DNA from: Omphiscola glabra
Lineage: Eukaryota > Mollusca > Gastropoda > Lymnaeidae
Length of the DNA: 64,000 nucleotides
Assembly (NCBI GenBank): GCA_964017045.1
Contig: OZ024797.1
Coordinates: forward strand, 16,450,863-16,514,862
Direction of reading: 5' to 3'
Below, in pieces: positions 35,258 through 50,200 of the stretch (within the stretch, counting starts at the first letter, position 1; each line of letters opens with the position of its first letter). Below the pieces are notes generated by a model. It was given only the letters and a program-made list of their open reading frames with translations, was not told the origin of the DNA and searched no databases. Both the position numbers and the translations under genes were made by a program.

Positions 35258-38200
35258 TCAAAAAAAATATATATTTACATATATATATACATATATATAT
35301 ATATTATACACACAAAATATGGTATATAATATGGTACAAATAAAAAGTGTAATCATCAATTTTAATTAGATTTCTATATGAATCAATTAATCCCACACAG
35401 AAAAGTTGAAATAAAAATGCAATAAATATTATTTTTATTATTGGGAATTTTTAAAAAAATATATATATTTAAAAAAATTTAATACAGAGTGTTGAGACAG
35501 CATATTTTATACATTTTTTATAAGGTAAATTAAAGACATAACAAAAAAAATTGTGGGTATATTTATTAACAATAACTAATTTTATGCCCTTATTTAGTAA
35601 AACTTATATCAAACTATATTCACTGTAAATATAAATATAATAAAGTTATAGGTGTGTAAACAAAAAAAAATTATTGCTCACTATATGTGGAGAAAAGACC
35701 ATAGCAAAAATGTGGTTTTGAGGTCCTTACTAAAAAATTCATAACTTTTGAACTACTTGAGCTATAAAGTTGATCTTTGTGTTTTTGTAAACCATTCTCT
35801 AAGCTATATACAGCACAGCTGTGGTATTTTTATATTTTCAAAAATGTCTTGAAATTTTCACCAAGTGTTTAATGTTTACTAAGTGTACAATAATTATATT
35901 ATTAAAAGGGTTATCTAAATTAAAATTTTGAAATTTTATATAATTTGGGTTATCTATATTGCAGCTGAGTAGAATATGCACTCATATTTATTATGATACA
36001 GTAACAGGAAGTGGCTAATTTTGTAGATAGTTTATTTACCACGTTAATCAAAGCCAAGGAGCCTTTCAAATCTACCTGTCAGTTGTTTTTTTTTCGTTGA
36101 TGGATATACGCCTAAAGAAGTTTTAGTGATTGCAGATCATTCATGAACAATTTATTTTTTTCAGAAAACTATGACACTATAGAGGCCAAGAAGTTCTTCT
36201 CTGACAATTACTCTCATATCTATTATATCTTTTATGATAATTTTGGGACAGTTGAAGCTGACTTGAAACAAAGAGGTCAGTACATTTTTCCTATTTCCTC
36301 AGATCCTGCTTAACGTTAAATAGAAATACATTTTCCTTTTGGACACTTTTTTTGTCTCATGTATCAAAATGTATTAACCATAATTAATGGCCTTGATTTT
36401 ATTTACTATTATTTTTATATACTGTATATTAATGCATAAATGCGACAAATTTAGGGTAAAAAATGCTACTTAGTGCTAGGATTTCATATTTTATGTTTGT
36501 AAGATTAAATAGACACGAATAATCTGTGTCGATATAACAATAATATATATTAAGCCTTAATAATAATTTTACATTACAAATAAGTAAACGTTTCATCACA
36601 TGCCTTCATCAGTTCAACAAGACATACAAATAAGTATTAATCAAATTTACATAATATATATATAGAGAGAGAGATAAATCCTACCTATCCATCAATGTCT
36701 ATCACCGGACTTTGTATTTTCCTGAGGATTTTCCTCTCCCATGTGTTGAGCAGGTTCTCTGCTTTTGTGGTAAGGGACCAAGTCTCACTTACATAAATTG
36801 CAACTGGTCTTATAATAGAAGGGGATATTGCCTTCTTTGTTCTCGCATTACATATGGCATGGCATTTTAGGACTTTTTTCAATCAAAAAGTTATATGTGA
36901 TAATTGGTTACACTCTGTAATATATAGTAAATCTTATGAAATGAGGAACCAGGCTGCTATTATGAACATTAAGATTATTACATCAGTTGGTTTGAATTGA
37001 TACAGCTTTAGACAAAAACACTATAGCCTTAATCTTGAACTTTCCCTCCCACAAGGCATAAGTAGTGTCTCATTGGAAACAGAGTTCTTTTTTAGAATTA
37101 TGATATTCATTTTTTGTGTCTGTGATTGGATTCACTATCACAACAAATTTGTTTTAGTTCATACTAATTCCTTAAAAACTACACACTACTAAGTTGTGTT
37201 AAAACACAATTTTACATGAGATTCATACGTTATATCCAAAGATAAATTTGTTATTTTTTTCAGCTAATAAAGCTCACAGGGAGGAATTGGAAGGAATTCT
37301 TTTTATTTTTGAAGTGAGTTTTAACTTATTTTACTAAATCTCTTTATAAATTTCCTATGAATATGAATTTTATTATATAATAATTATTGATTCATTTTAT
37401 TATTGTGTTAAAATCCAGCTAAAAAACGTAAATGAGAAGCATAAGTCCTGTGCTGCAAATGTTCCTAGCGAATGAACAATGAAAACAATCTTATTTTAAT
37501 GCTGGATGCTTTGAGAAAAAAGGGTCGTAACAAATAAATAAATTGCATCTTAGAAATTATTTTATGGATCTAATTATATCAATCTGACAATCTGGTTCTT
37601 TCTACAGAAAATCCTATTTCTTTTACCGGAAATTGTCCACAAGCGATGGATGTTCCACAGTATAGGTTTGTCCATTTTTAAAACATATTTAGATGCTTAT
37701 CACGATTTTGCATTCATTTTATCAAGGATTAAAGATTACTACTAAAAAAAGTTGTTTTTCATTTTGGTCTCTCCACTCGCACATACATTTAAATATCTTA
37801 GATGTTGAGTTACTTGTCTTTCAATATAACTTGTTTTATCATTTAATTTGCAATGTTCATTTTTCTCCAGGGAGGATTATCAAAAAGCTCCTGCATCCGG
37901 GAAACAGTTTACAGGTAATAAGTAAATCTGTTTTGACCTGTTTAGCTTCTGGATCTCCATTAATTTTTAAAAAAAAAATAAAGATTTATCTTCTCTTCCC
38001 CATTGTTGTTTCATTGTCTTGAATAGCTCATCAAAAGACATCAAATAATTAAATTCATACATTGACATTTTATCATGACAGCTTGAACATTTGGGTTTCA
38101 TCCACATAATATTTCTTGTCAACATCTGATTTAGATAACTTATCAAATTTAAACATCTTTTATTAACTAAATGTAGCTTCGGAGACAAGGTGTAAGGTTC

Positions 38201-41200
38201 TTCCTGGTCTGGTATCAGTGCCTGCGGGAAAATGCCAGCGAGGAGTGCCATCAAATGTTCCTTAACTTGGTACCAGGACTGAAAGAGGAATCAAACAATG
38301 ATTTGAATACGTCCACTCCTGACTGCTCTGGGCTTGACAGTAAGCTAGAGTTTTTGGTCATTTTTGTTGTCATTTTGGCTACTTATCGATTTGGAAACTT
38401 TTAAACCTGAAGTAACAATTTAGTGAATCATAATGTTCTTGCGCGTAACATGTACTTCTGTTTTTTTTGCGTCCAGTTCTCAACATCAGTCCAACTTTAA
38501 AGTGACTCCCTTTGTCTCTTTTCCAGCTGGTATGAGTGGAATAATATCAGCAGGTGAGATTACAGCTATACTACCAAGTCAGTCGGAGAAGATGCCAGAT
38601 AATTTAACCAAGTATTTTCTAGACAGTTTGCTCAACTACATGGTGTCAGAGGTAATTCAGATTTCATTCATAAAGATTAATTACCTGATATTTACTAGTA
38701 ATTTTTTTTTCCAGTAACTTTAAAACAACATTGCTGGAAATGGAGCAAATGTAATGTTCATATCAGTAGAAAAGTTCATGAAAGGCAAAAAAATTGGGAA
38801 GAATTTTTCACATACAATTATATTTTACAAATATCTTTTTGCCTAGTTTTTAAATACTAGATACATCATTTGGTAAAAGGGTTGAATGTAGATCTTATTA
38901 GGCCCATTGAACATGCATGGAGAAAGTAAACTGTGTTTATAATACAGGAGTTTCCACTTATTTAGGTATATTGTTATTAAGGGCTAACATATATTTGAAG
39001 CAAACCTCAGTGAAAAATAACAATTAAAATAAATGACACCAATGCTTAAGTTAAATGAGGCACGATGAGGATTAATCAGGATGGATGATCTTTCTTATGA
39101 GGGTGAGAAGTTAGTCACCTTACCCTTTAAAACTGATTAAAGATGCTACTAAAAGTGAATATGGACAATTTGGAATTTTATGAAAATCCATAGACAATAT
39201 AACATTTGAGAGCACAAATTTAATTTTTTAAAATTGCAACACAAATAATTGTCAAAAGAAAAGGAAAATGGAGCTGAATATCCAGTTTTGAGCTTGAGAG
39301 AGTGACTAACTGCAATGGTAACAATTTTTTCTTCAGAATTAAGACATTTTTATTAAGGAAGACGCCTAAGTGTGTAAGATATTTCTGTTAAAGAGGATTT
39401 GATTTTTTGCATAATCCTTTTACTATTTAGAAATGACTGAAGATACTTGTTTATTACATCAGCCACAATTCTTAGCTACAGATTGTCTTGCTAATGTAAA
39501 ATCAAAATGCATCCTTTTTTTCAGGTGATAAAAATTGAATGGTTAAACAAGGAGATGAGGGAACAAAGTTTTGACTTTTTGTTCTCCAAGTTCAAGGCTA
39601 AATACCTCCATTGGTTGCTTCCAGATTTTACATATAGGGATATCTATGATCCCGTTCAAGGTACATCTAGAATCTAAATATTTTTTTTCCTCGCAAAATA
39701 TGATTTAAAAATTGATGGCTGAAATAATGATTGATATTAACTTAAGAGCTAGTTAGTGCTGCAAATACATGTTTTTAGAAGACTAAATTAATTTTTTCCA
39801 AGACCTTCCTGTGGCCCGTGGGAAAGAAGTCATGAAGAAAAAAGATGAACCTCTGGCTGTCTCAGAATGTCGTGATTCTTTTTTCTTTTGGCTGGCAAAC
39901 TTCACCATATCTAGTCATAAACCAGACCCTGATATACACAAGTAAGTTTGCCATTTATTTATCTTTCTTATATGTATAACATATATATCAACAAATGGGA
40001 GATCATTGCCGAACAACTTTCCAGCTGGCGATCAGCAATGTACGAAGGAGTCAAAAAGGCAGAAGATGTATGAAACAAAGCCCTTGCAACAAAAAGAACA
40101 GCACGGAAGGCCAAAATTAACCAGGAATCAATATTCTCCTTCGAGAAATGCAGACGAGATTGTCACTCCAGGATTAGCCTAGTGAGCCACTCGTCGAGGT
40201 GTAGGACTACAATATAGCTACTCCATTGTCTCGCAAAGATGGAAGGATGCCATATATATATGTTATATGTTATAAAGTTAAGTTGACAACTTGATGACTG
40301 TGATTGCTCCAGAAATAGAATGTTTAGGTCATAAGTTCTTTTATTTCCTACAGGTGACAAGAAAAGGTTCACTGGATAATTTTGTATGCATGCTATCCTC
40401 ACTTCTTCCACAGGGGCCTCTCCTGCACTCTTCTAACTGAACCCTCATCACATCTTGGAGAAACAAGAGATACCGGCAAAGGGGCAGGTGATGAGGATGA
40501 AGGGATGTCCTCTCCACAAGCAGCCAACAAGGGGAGCACACTTTCCTCAGACTTTCCCCCCAGTGACTCCATGTCCAACTTTTGTGGGGAAACACACACA
40601 GATGCAGAGTATCAGATTGTCCGTGCTGTGCTTTATTCTACAAGGGAAAATGTCAATACTGTGCATGAATGCTTCCGCCAGGTCAGTTGATCAAATCATT
40701 GGACAGAACCCTATAAATATCTGTGCGTCGATAAGAACTTTGATCTAATATCAGATGGTAGTACAATATTTATAATAAAATTTAGTTTCCCCTCAACATT
40801 TATCTTTTTAAAAAAAGTTAAATTCTTTATTTTATTTTAGATTTAAACAGTATATCTATAGTTATGTAAATATTTATGTATATAATGCAACTTGCACCGT
40901 TTACCTCTTTTAGGCACTTCTTCAGTCCTTCCGTCACACCAATGCCATTAGGAAGGTTATTGGAGTCTACAAGGACTGGTTCCAGGTGAGTAGAAATCTA
41001 CGTTCTCCATGTCTGGCTTTCTTGTTCAGTTAATGGTCTTTTTTTTTAAAAATATTCTTATTCATACCTGTTTTCCATAGCACTTAGATTTTATTTTGAT
41101 TTTAAGGTTTGAGTCTTAATTTAGTTTTGGTTATTGTAATCAGTTTACTTGGTTACCTTTTAATTTCTACAACAGTGAGTAGACCCACCAGTATTAAAAG

Positions 41201-44200
41201 AACTCTTTAGATACCCTCATTTAGCACAGATTATTACAAACACTCTAATCACATTGGCTGCATTATGCCCATTTTTGGTGTGATTTAGTTTGAAATCTCT
41301 GCATGGTGCTTGCGGTAAAGTTAACCAAATAAAAAAAAAATTAATTAGAAAAGAAACCACTTATGCAGAAAGTAACTTCTAAGATATTAGAAGAACACAT
41401 TTTAGAATAGCTGCAGGTATAGACTGCAGTATTATTACATGGTGTAACCTAAAATACTTCATTGCAAATGTCATTTACTTTTTTAAAAATGTATTAGTTA
41501 TAACTCCCATAATTGTGAGTTTGATGTAAATGACACTGGATTTGATAATAAATCAAACTTAAACAAAGTCTTGTTAGTAAAAGACTTAACCACAGCATGA
41601 ATGTAATTACAACTAAAGAATTATTATTTTCAGCCATGTATGCACCATTCCCATAATAATTAGCTCAGCATACTGAAAATTTTAAATATCGCATAATGTA
41701 AACTTTCACACATATACCATACTGTTTATCCATAATGATAATATTGGTGGTAAATAGTTGAGCTTGACGCTGGATAAAACATATTTACAAAATTAGAGAT
41801 TTCTTGTTTGTTCAAAAGTAAAGTCTATTGAAATGAAATATCGGATTATTTAAAGAAATATTATGAAAATAGTGGTCAGTCCTGTAAAAAATATCTTTAA
41901 TGCACTTTCAGTGTTTTATTTTACTAAGCACATTTGTTGTGCAGTTGATGTGGCACACCTGTCCTTTCACTAATTACAAAGTAAAAATTGTTAGCTTATA
42001 GCACATAGCTTATTGCTGTCAGTGTTCTTGTCAATAACTATTTTCAAAAAATTTAGTTTTAGGAACTAGCGACCAAAAATAGTAAATACTTTATTAACAC
42101 TTTATATCCACATGATACCGATCTGCATCTGTATAACATAGCAGAATTTTTTTTTAATGAATACTCTCCCCTTAGATATGTCACATTCTGTGTTTTCTTA
42201 CTTCCTTGAAGCAGACCTTTTAAATGAAAATAGCTTCTTCTAATAAGTCTGATATTTGTCAAATTTTGATATATTTTTTTAAAGTTATTTGCTTTACTGT
42301 CTTATAACCTTATTTTTCAGTGTATCTGAGAGGGGTGGGGGAATGCATGAGGATAGAATGGTTATTTTACTCTATGCACTATATGGATATAAAGTGTTAT
42401 CTAGTTTTACAACAACAACAAAAATGATAGCAAATATTTCCTCAATAATACATTTATGAAAGATGGATTGCTACACTTGAAAAGCCCATTTAAAAAAAGC
42501 ACCTCTTTTAAAATTCTTAATTAAAATAAAAGTAACAAAAATTAATGTTTCCTAAAACTTTGCCCTGCAACTGCTGCCACATGATCTCATGTAGAACTCT
42601 CCCAATTAAACTAATCACATCTAATCATGCATGTTTGTCAGCCTACTAATTATCACTTGAGCAGAATCAGGATGAGCGGCCTGTCTTTATGATGGAGCCA
42701 GCCGGCAACGAACCCAACTCGGGGGCCGCTGTGGGCCCCAATGGCCTTGACAATGGTGAGAGGTCAGAGTTCTGCCACGGTTCCCTTTCAGATATTGTGG
42801 AGGAGGATAGAAACTCATTTGATGTATGTTTGACTTGGTCACATGTTCCATTGTCTGTAGGATCATCACCCTGTCTTGTTCTCACAATGTTGTTTGCTGT
42901 CTTGCCGTAGGCCGGCTCCTTCATTTTATCCTTCATTAGTAGAAGCTCATTCATTTGCCATATGTTGTTAATTCATTGCATCATTTGTTACAAGTAGTTT
43001 TATTCACTGTGTTTCTGCCACTGAATTTAAGGGACATTAGTCTATCATTGTGAAGGACGGTTTGTGTCTGTGAGAAGCTCATTTATCAACTTGCTGATAG
43101 CCTCTGTTTGGGTCCATATTTTCAAGAAAATTCTGTTTGTATTATTTAAAAATTGTGTTTTCACTTTGAGTACGATAGTAATGGAAACTAGAAATAATAG
43201 CAGTCCATCATTAATATGTTTGTTTTGTCCAATAAATTGATGGGTTGTCCTTTGTTTTCAGTGCATAAGTAGATCACTTGTTCTATGTTTTTCTGCTTTG
43301 ATATCTTGTAAATTTATATTGTGATGTCTTAAACCATCTGATAAAGTTGTTGAAATGATCACTGTTGTTTTGTTCTATCTGCCTGGTCGCATTCATTCAA
43401 TTTCATTAATTGGGATCTTGATCATCGCTGTCCATCACACTGTTGTTTAAAATGTTGCACCAATCACCAGGTTGTTTGTATTGTTATGCCAAGCACAAGG
43501 TTGTTTGTATCAGACCTGGTTACTCTTACAATTTTGGCTTACAATGTACGATATTGAGATGTCTTTTACCATTGCACATCAAGACCTGTCAGAACTATAA
43601 TTTTAAGAGGCCAAGTTTAAAAAATATATTTCTGTAGTTTTAACAATTAAAAAAAAAAGTTTAGTTTTTAGCTCCTTTCTACATCTGGCGGTGAATGGAC
43701 CGAGAAATAAAGTTTGTTGGGGACAATGCATAACTATATGACTTACACACCGAGAGGGGAAAAATTGAGGGGGATTAGTCTTAGGAATGGGGGGATTTGG
43801 GGGGGTGTCTAGATATTTTTAAAGGCTATGAAATGACAAAGCCTCGTTTTGTAATGATGTTGATAATCATCATATTGTTGTTTTGTGTTTTCACAATGAA
43901 CTCATTTGATATGGCAACTCATGTTAATGTAGTCACCCTAATGACAAATGTATCAACATTTGCTTTTGTTTGCATCAGAGCTGTGTGACATATTTGGGAT
44001 ATAGTTATTTCGTTCTTCGACTGAACCATTGCAGTTGCAAAAATGAAGAAAACTACATATTTTTAAAAATCAAATGCATTCTCAACTATTCCTCTCAGCA
44101 GCGTTAGATTTTGACATATTTTATAAGATCTAGTAAGTGGTATTTGAAATCTATTTAAAGAAATCACTAAGCAGCCTTATAATTTGAATACCTCAGCACT

Positions 44201-47200
44201 CCTCATCCATTCTCCCAATGCGGCTTGTGGTAGTTATTAGACTATAATATGTTATGGAAAATAAAATCAGGATCCTAGGCTCAGTGCAGGGTTGGCAAAC
44301 CCGCAGTCCTCTATGTTTGTTTCATTTGAGATGTGCAAGATGCAACTTAATTATGGTGAACAAGCGATAACGTTTCTATGCATATACAGGCCACCTCCTA
44401 ATAAGCGAAATAAGTTGAAGATCTGTCAGTTTACTGCTGACTTTCTTCGGCTTCTGGAAACGTACGCCTCCACAAACAAAAACGTCGTCATAATCGGCGA
44501 CACAAACTGTCATTTCGATTCCACCACCGACAGCTATGTCAAGACCTTAAAATCAGCTCTTGACACACACGGAATGACTCAGCTTGTCAGTGTCCCGACA
44601 CAAAAGCGGGGTCACATCCTAGATTGGCTGGTTGTCAGAGAGAGTCGTGCAGCTATGATCTGCAACCTCATAATTGAGGACAAACTGATCTCTGATCATT
44701 TCCCAGTAACCTTTGACTTTGATTTAAGGAAGCCAGGGCGCCTTCTGCGCACAATCACATCCCGTGACCTCCGAAGGATAGATCGGGCGGCCTTTAGATG
44801 TGACGTCGCCGCCCTCAAGTATAGCGAAGATGATCCTGCAACAGACTACAACAGTGGCCTCAGAGTTATTTTAGACAAACATGCACCTCTGTCTACACGG
44901 CGCGTTACGGACCGCCCTTCTGCCCCATGGCTCACACCAGAAATAAAGGACGCAAAGCAGCAACAGCGACGTGCAGAACGCAAGTGGCGGAAGTCTGGCT
45001 TGACTGTGCACCGACAAATCTTTGTTGAAAACAAGGAACGCACTAAGCAGATGGTCCTTGCAGCTAGGACTGAATATGTCAGTCACCGGATTGTAGATTG
45101 CAGTTCAAATAGGGACTTATTTCGCATTGTCGGTCAGCTGACCGGTAAACAGAAGGACACATCTGTGCCAAACAATATTGCTTTGGCCGAGTTACCAGAC
45201 GCTCTAAATGATTTCTTTGTTATGAAAGTTAAGAAGATCAGGGCGAGACTTGACATTTGCACAGATGCTCCCGAATTCTTGCCGTTTAATGGCACTCCTA
45301 TGAGCGAATTTTTGGAGGTCACTGAATCGCATGTGAAGAAAATCCTGGTTGACTCCCCAAGAAAGTCATGTTTGCTTGACCCTCTTCCGGCAGGTCTGTT
45401 GTATGAATGTTTAGACGAAATTGTCCCTATCATTACTAATATCGTAAATCAGTCTTTGAAAACTGGTTTTGTTCCATCCTCTTTTAAGGAGGCGGTTGTA
45501 ACTCCACTGCTAAAAAAAGCAAATCTCGACCCTAATCTGTTGGAAAATTATCGCCCCGTCTCTAATCTACCATTTTTATCAAAGATTTTAGAGAGGGTCG
45601 TTCTTCGACAGCTCCTGGATCACCTCACTCGGTGTGACTTGTTTGAGCCTTTTCAGTCAGCATACAGAACGTATCACTCTACTGAGACAGCCCTGTTGCG
45701 CGTCGTAAATGACCTTCTGTCGTCTTGTGGTGAGGGCCAGGTATCCCTTTTGTCGTTACTGGATCTATCGGCAGCGTTCGATACGCTTGACCACGGCATA
45801 CTTCTCCAACGTCTGCAATATACGTTCGGTTTCACCGATACCGTCCTGAGATGGTTCCGCTCATATCTGACAAATCGGGTCCAATCAGTTATCACAAACG
45901 GCTTGACCTCCAAGAAATCCATTATTGAATTCGGAGTACCCCAAGGCTCGGTCTTAGGCCCGGTGCTTTTCACTATGTACGTTCAGCCCCTGGGTGCAGT
46001 GATCAAGCAGTTTGACATGGTATATCACATGTTCGCGGATGATACCCAACTTCAGAAATCCGTGATCCCCTCTCAGCTCCCTCAGCTTCTTAAAATGACA
46101 CAGAAGACAGTGGAGTCAGTTAAGCACTGGATGACAATAAACAAGCTCAAATTGAATGATGAAAAGACTGAGGTGATCCCCATTGCTACCGCTCAAAAAT
46201 TAAAATCTTTAAAAGATACACCATCCTTTACTCTCTCAGGCGTGCAGATTGAGTTTGCTCATACAGTGCGAAACCTGGGTGTCTACTTAGACAGAACACT
46301 AACTATGGAAAATCACATTAACATGATTTGCAAGGCGATTTTTCTAGAGCTACGCAGAATTAGTCATATCAGACCCTTCTTAACGTTGGGTGCATCAAAG
46401 AGGCTGATGTCTGCATTCGTGCTATCACGCATGGACTACTGCAATGCTCTCATGGTGGGTCTTCCAGCTACGCTCCTTGATAAAATTCAAAAGGCACAGA
46501 ATAATGCGGCTCGAATTGTTCTTCGTAAACGCAAATTCGACCATGCTAAAACTCTTCTGATAGAATTGCATTGGCTGCCGGTCCGCGCTCGTATAGAGTA
46601 CAAAATCGCAACTCTGTGCTACCGCTGCTTGCATGACCTGGCGCCGTCCTATCTCCAAGCGCTCATGACGCCTTATGTACCCACTAGACAACTCCGCTCA
46701 TCCGATAGTGGCAAACTCTCGATACCGCGTGTTCGCCTTGAAACTTACGGAAAGCGCACGTTCGCATTTGCTGGCCCAACCATTTGGAACACCCTTCCTG
46801 ACGCTCTCAAAAACAGCCAGACGCTGGAGTCCTTCAAAACAAATTTAAAAACTCATCTATTTCGCAAACACCTGCTGGAATGATGATGTCTACAATCTTT
46901 TCCAGCTTGTTATTATCTCCCAACTTAGTTTTTGTACCGCGCTTCGAGCCTTTGGGGATGAAGCGTGATTTTTCAAATGAACTTTATTATTATTATTATT
47001 ATTATGTAAAATATTGTGGTCCGTTGGATGTATCACAAATGAACTTATTTCTTCATTCAATTAGCAATTATTTTCATTCTTGACATCGATGTACATTTGA
47101 ATAATATATACTGGTACATCACTTTTTTTGTGACAGTAGGTGCATTTCGGTGTACCTGCCCCTTTTTTAATTTGATTATAAAATTGATTGGACTAAGTAA

Positions 47201-50200
47201 TCTTAAATAAAAATTATGAAACAATTATACTTTTTAGTAATTTCTAAAATGAAAGCATTTATAAAAATACAGCTAGGTAAAGGGGTTACCGGAAATTTGA
47301 TCGAAAGAAAATTCGTCGACAGAAAATTAATTGACGGAAATTTGATCGAACGGAAATTTGGTCGAATCTTTTTTTCAGTACACACGTTAAAATTTTCGCC
47401 AAATTTCTTTTTGAAATCAATATACTGTATAGTAAAACAAAATAATGCGTTCAAAAATAAATTTGACGCAAAACTTTAACGTGTAAACTAAAAAAAAGAT
47501 TCGACAAAATTTCCGTTCGATCAATTTTCCGTCGACGAAATTTCTTTCGATCAAATTTCCGGATACGAGGTAAAGGGAACCTAATTTTTCACAATAATTT
47601 TGTCAGTTGTTCTCCGATTAAGTGTAAAATGATGCCAATATATAGTCAGGTATATGTCAAAGTGCACCCCTGCATCTTTAATTTACAAAAAAATTTCCCT
47701 CCCTAAACTTCACCACCCACTTTTGCTCGGGGGCTTCAGCAGGCGTCCTTGATTTCCACTCCCCCACCCCACCTTCATCTATCAAAGTATAAATGACGGG
47801 CACCTTTTTATTTTGCAATAAAGCCTTATAAAAATATATAAACATCAGTCATCTCCTTTGGGAATGGACCTATTTTAGACATGCGATGCAAATTGTTTTG
47901 TAATACATTATAATGAATGTTTATTTATTTAAAATTTCAATACGGTATTGTACGATTTTGAGATGATAAAAGGCTATTCTGAAACGAGATTGTACTATTT
48001 TGGGAGTTACAGGGTAACTAGGTCTGCTTGTCTATTTAGGCCAATCACAAGGTTATTTGTATATTGTAAGCACTGTGTTTGATGATTACCATCACTTTGT
48101 GATCTGTATTTTTTAGTCTATTGTGTACATGTCTTGTATTACCTTCACAAATTTGTACAATGAAAGTTAAGTTTTTTTTTCTCTGCAACTTAACTCAGAC
48201 ATTATAATTAGGAACTTTTCTTCAAGCTTAATATTTTATAAAATCTCTTTTTTTTAATACTAGATTTATAGCCAAAGGTCATATTCCTCCTTCCTGAATA
48301 AAGAATTGTGACTAAATAAAAACACAAGTACCCTTTGTAATAAAAAAAACAAAAATCTACCTATCTTTAATTTTATAATGGTTAAAAATAATAGTGCTTC
48401 TTCTATCCAACATTGTAGCTTGTTGAGTTGATCATACTACGTTGGCAGGGTTACACTGAATCCAGTATATAACATGTTTAATAGTTTCAGTGCTCTTTCA
48501 GTCATTCTGTTGAAAATTAATTACAGCAGTGATTAAGTTTCAATGCACAATTAATTATAATAAAGAGCAGAGTATTGTTCTGCTTGTGCCTTGGTCTTCC
48601 ATTTCAAAACAAGGATGGTGTTCCCCTTTTCACACTTATTCTCTATGACCATAAAATGAATTTAAAGGTGAATGGGTGTAATGCAGTGGCTCAATTGAAT
48701 TGAACTCTGGTAAATGGGATGACTCAATTAAATTCCTGTATATAGTTTTCTTAGATAAAAGAGATAAACTATTTGTTTCATTAAGCTCACTCATAGACAC
48801 AGAACTGGTGTAGTGATGGTTTGAGTCATAGCAGTTCAAGTAACACTTACTGTTTAAAAAAAAAAAATTACATTGTTTTTGAAATGGTTTATACTTTTGA
48901 GGTTGCAATGTACAAGCACTGATAAATTCTATTATCTTGAGCTGCTCACATCCATGCTGTGTGTTATTAGGTATATTAAATGTGTGCATGCTGTGCATTT
49001 GAGGAACATTGGCATGTTGTGTACTTAGCTCATTGATTGTTCTCTGGTTCCTGTATTCATTTAATGTGCATGCTTTATTGTATTTTACTTTATCATTTCC
49101 TCTGCTTTAAGTTTTGTGGTTATACTTTTGTTTTTGTGCATGCATTTTTATGTACCCTTTGTTTTCTGGTATATATTATTATTTTTATAAACAAATTGGT
49201 GAAAAAATTGATTTAATTCCTTGAGAGACTATCTCTTATCCAATCAATTTAAAATGTTAACAATAGAATCCATTAAAGATCATATTTGAATTAATCTAAA
49301 TATAGTGCATGCTTAACTCATTGGAAGATGTAAAAGCAGTTTATCTTTTATAAATGATATAGTAATAGATTAGTGCAACTGTTATTGTCTTGCCTCGTCA
49401 AGGACTCACCATCAGCAAGTGCACTTTCACTACAACATTTGAATGCACCATCTGAGAATGAAGATGGTGCAAGGAGATCCTACCTGAGAAATCGTTCATA
49501 CCTGGGAGCTGTTCAAGACCTTGCCGACCTCGGTGATGACAAGACCAAAGATGTAAGGGCTGGGCTTCAGAGGATTCTTCAGGTCTTCATCACAAATGCT
49601 GCCAATATTTTCCTGTTGGAGGCTGATGATGATGCACAACTGCAAAACCAGGTTAGTCCAGGCAAACCTTTGTGACCAGGGTTTCTCAATTTTTGGGTTC
49701 AATAAAATTAGACTTGAAAGAACAGTGCTTGCTATATTATTTTATTACACATGATTAATATAAGGTCACGTCAGCCTACGGGTAGATATAAGACATTAAA
49801 TTATTCTAAAAATGAAACAAGGTTCTTAAATTGAAATTTGAACTTAAAGTTGATCAACAGGATGAAACTACGTAGATGAGTTAAATTTCTTACTGTTATA
49901 ACTGGGCAGGTGGAACTATGCAAGCGAGTTTTGAACATCTACAGGCATGTAGTTATGAACATTGAGCTTAATCATCAAACATGGTAATTATAAATTGTGT
50001 TAATCAATGTATTAGTTGACCCTGTGCTGCCTTGTACAATTTTTGTGGCCTACTCTTATGTTCCCTCTAAGCTGTATACATTGTTGCTGTGTGCTCACAC
50101 ATGACCTGTTCAACAATTAAGAGTCTGCACATAAAATTTTATAGATAAATGTATATTGAATGAAATACTATTATGAATTCATTTTCCTTCCAAAAGTCTA

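Larger units (their letters stand above)
43511..48026. mobile_element. CAGACCTG-family DNA transposon, copy A, interrupted
   Basis: The left end CAGACCTGGTTACTC and right end GGGTAACTAGGTCTG are inverted. Left-hand interior blocks (GGCGGTGAATGGACCGAGAA, GACATATTTTATAAGATCTA) match copy C at 61247-62884. A LINE and a foldback element sit inside, stretching it to 4.5 kb. The flanks TTGTAT/TTGTCT are a possible degraded 6-bp duplication. No transposase seen. Confidence 0.75.

Noticed and set aside
35143..35343. 66-codon frame rich in Tyr and Ile
   Set aside because: Produced by a (TA)n microsatellite.
42756..42761. Alternative donor inside RALGAPA1 exon 12
   Set aside because: Good GTGAGA sequence, but it gives phase 1 and breaks the join to exon 13; the donor at 42824 keeps the frame. 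Minor use cannot be excluded.
44846..46691. Minus-strand frames inside the LINE
   Set aside because: Shadows of the 863-codon RT frame.
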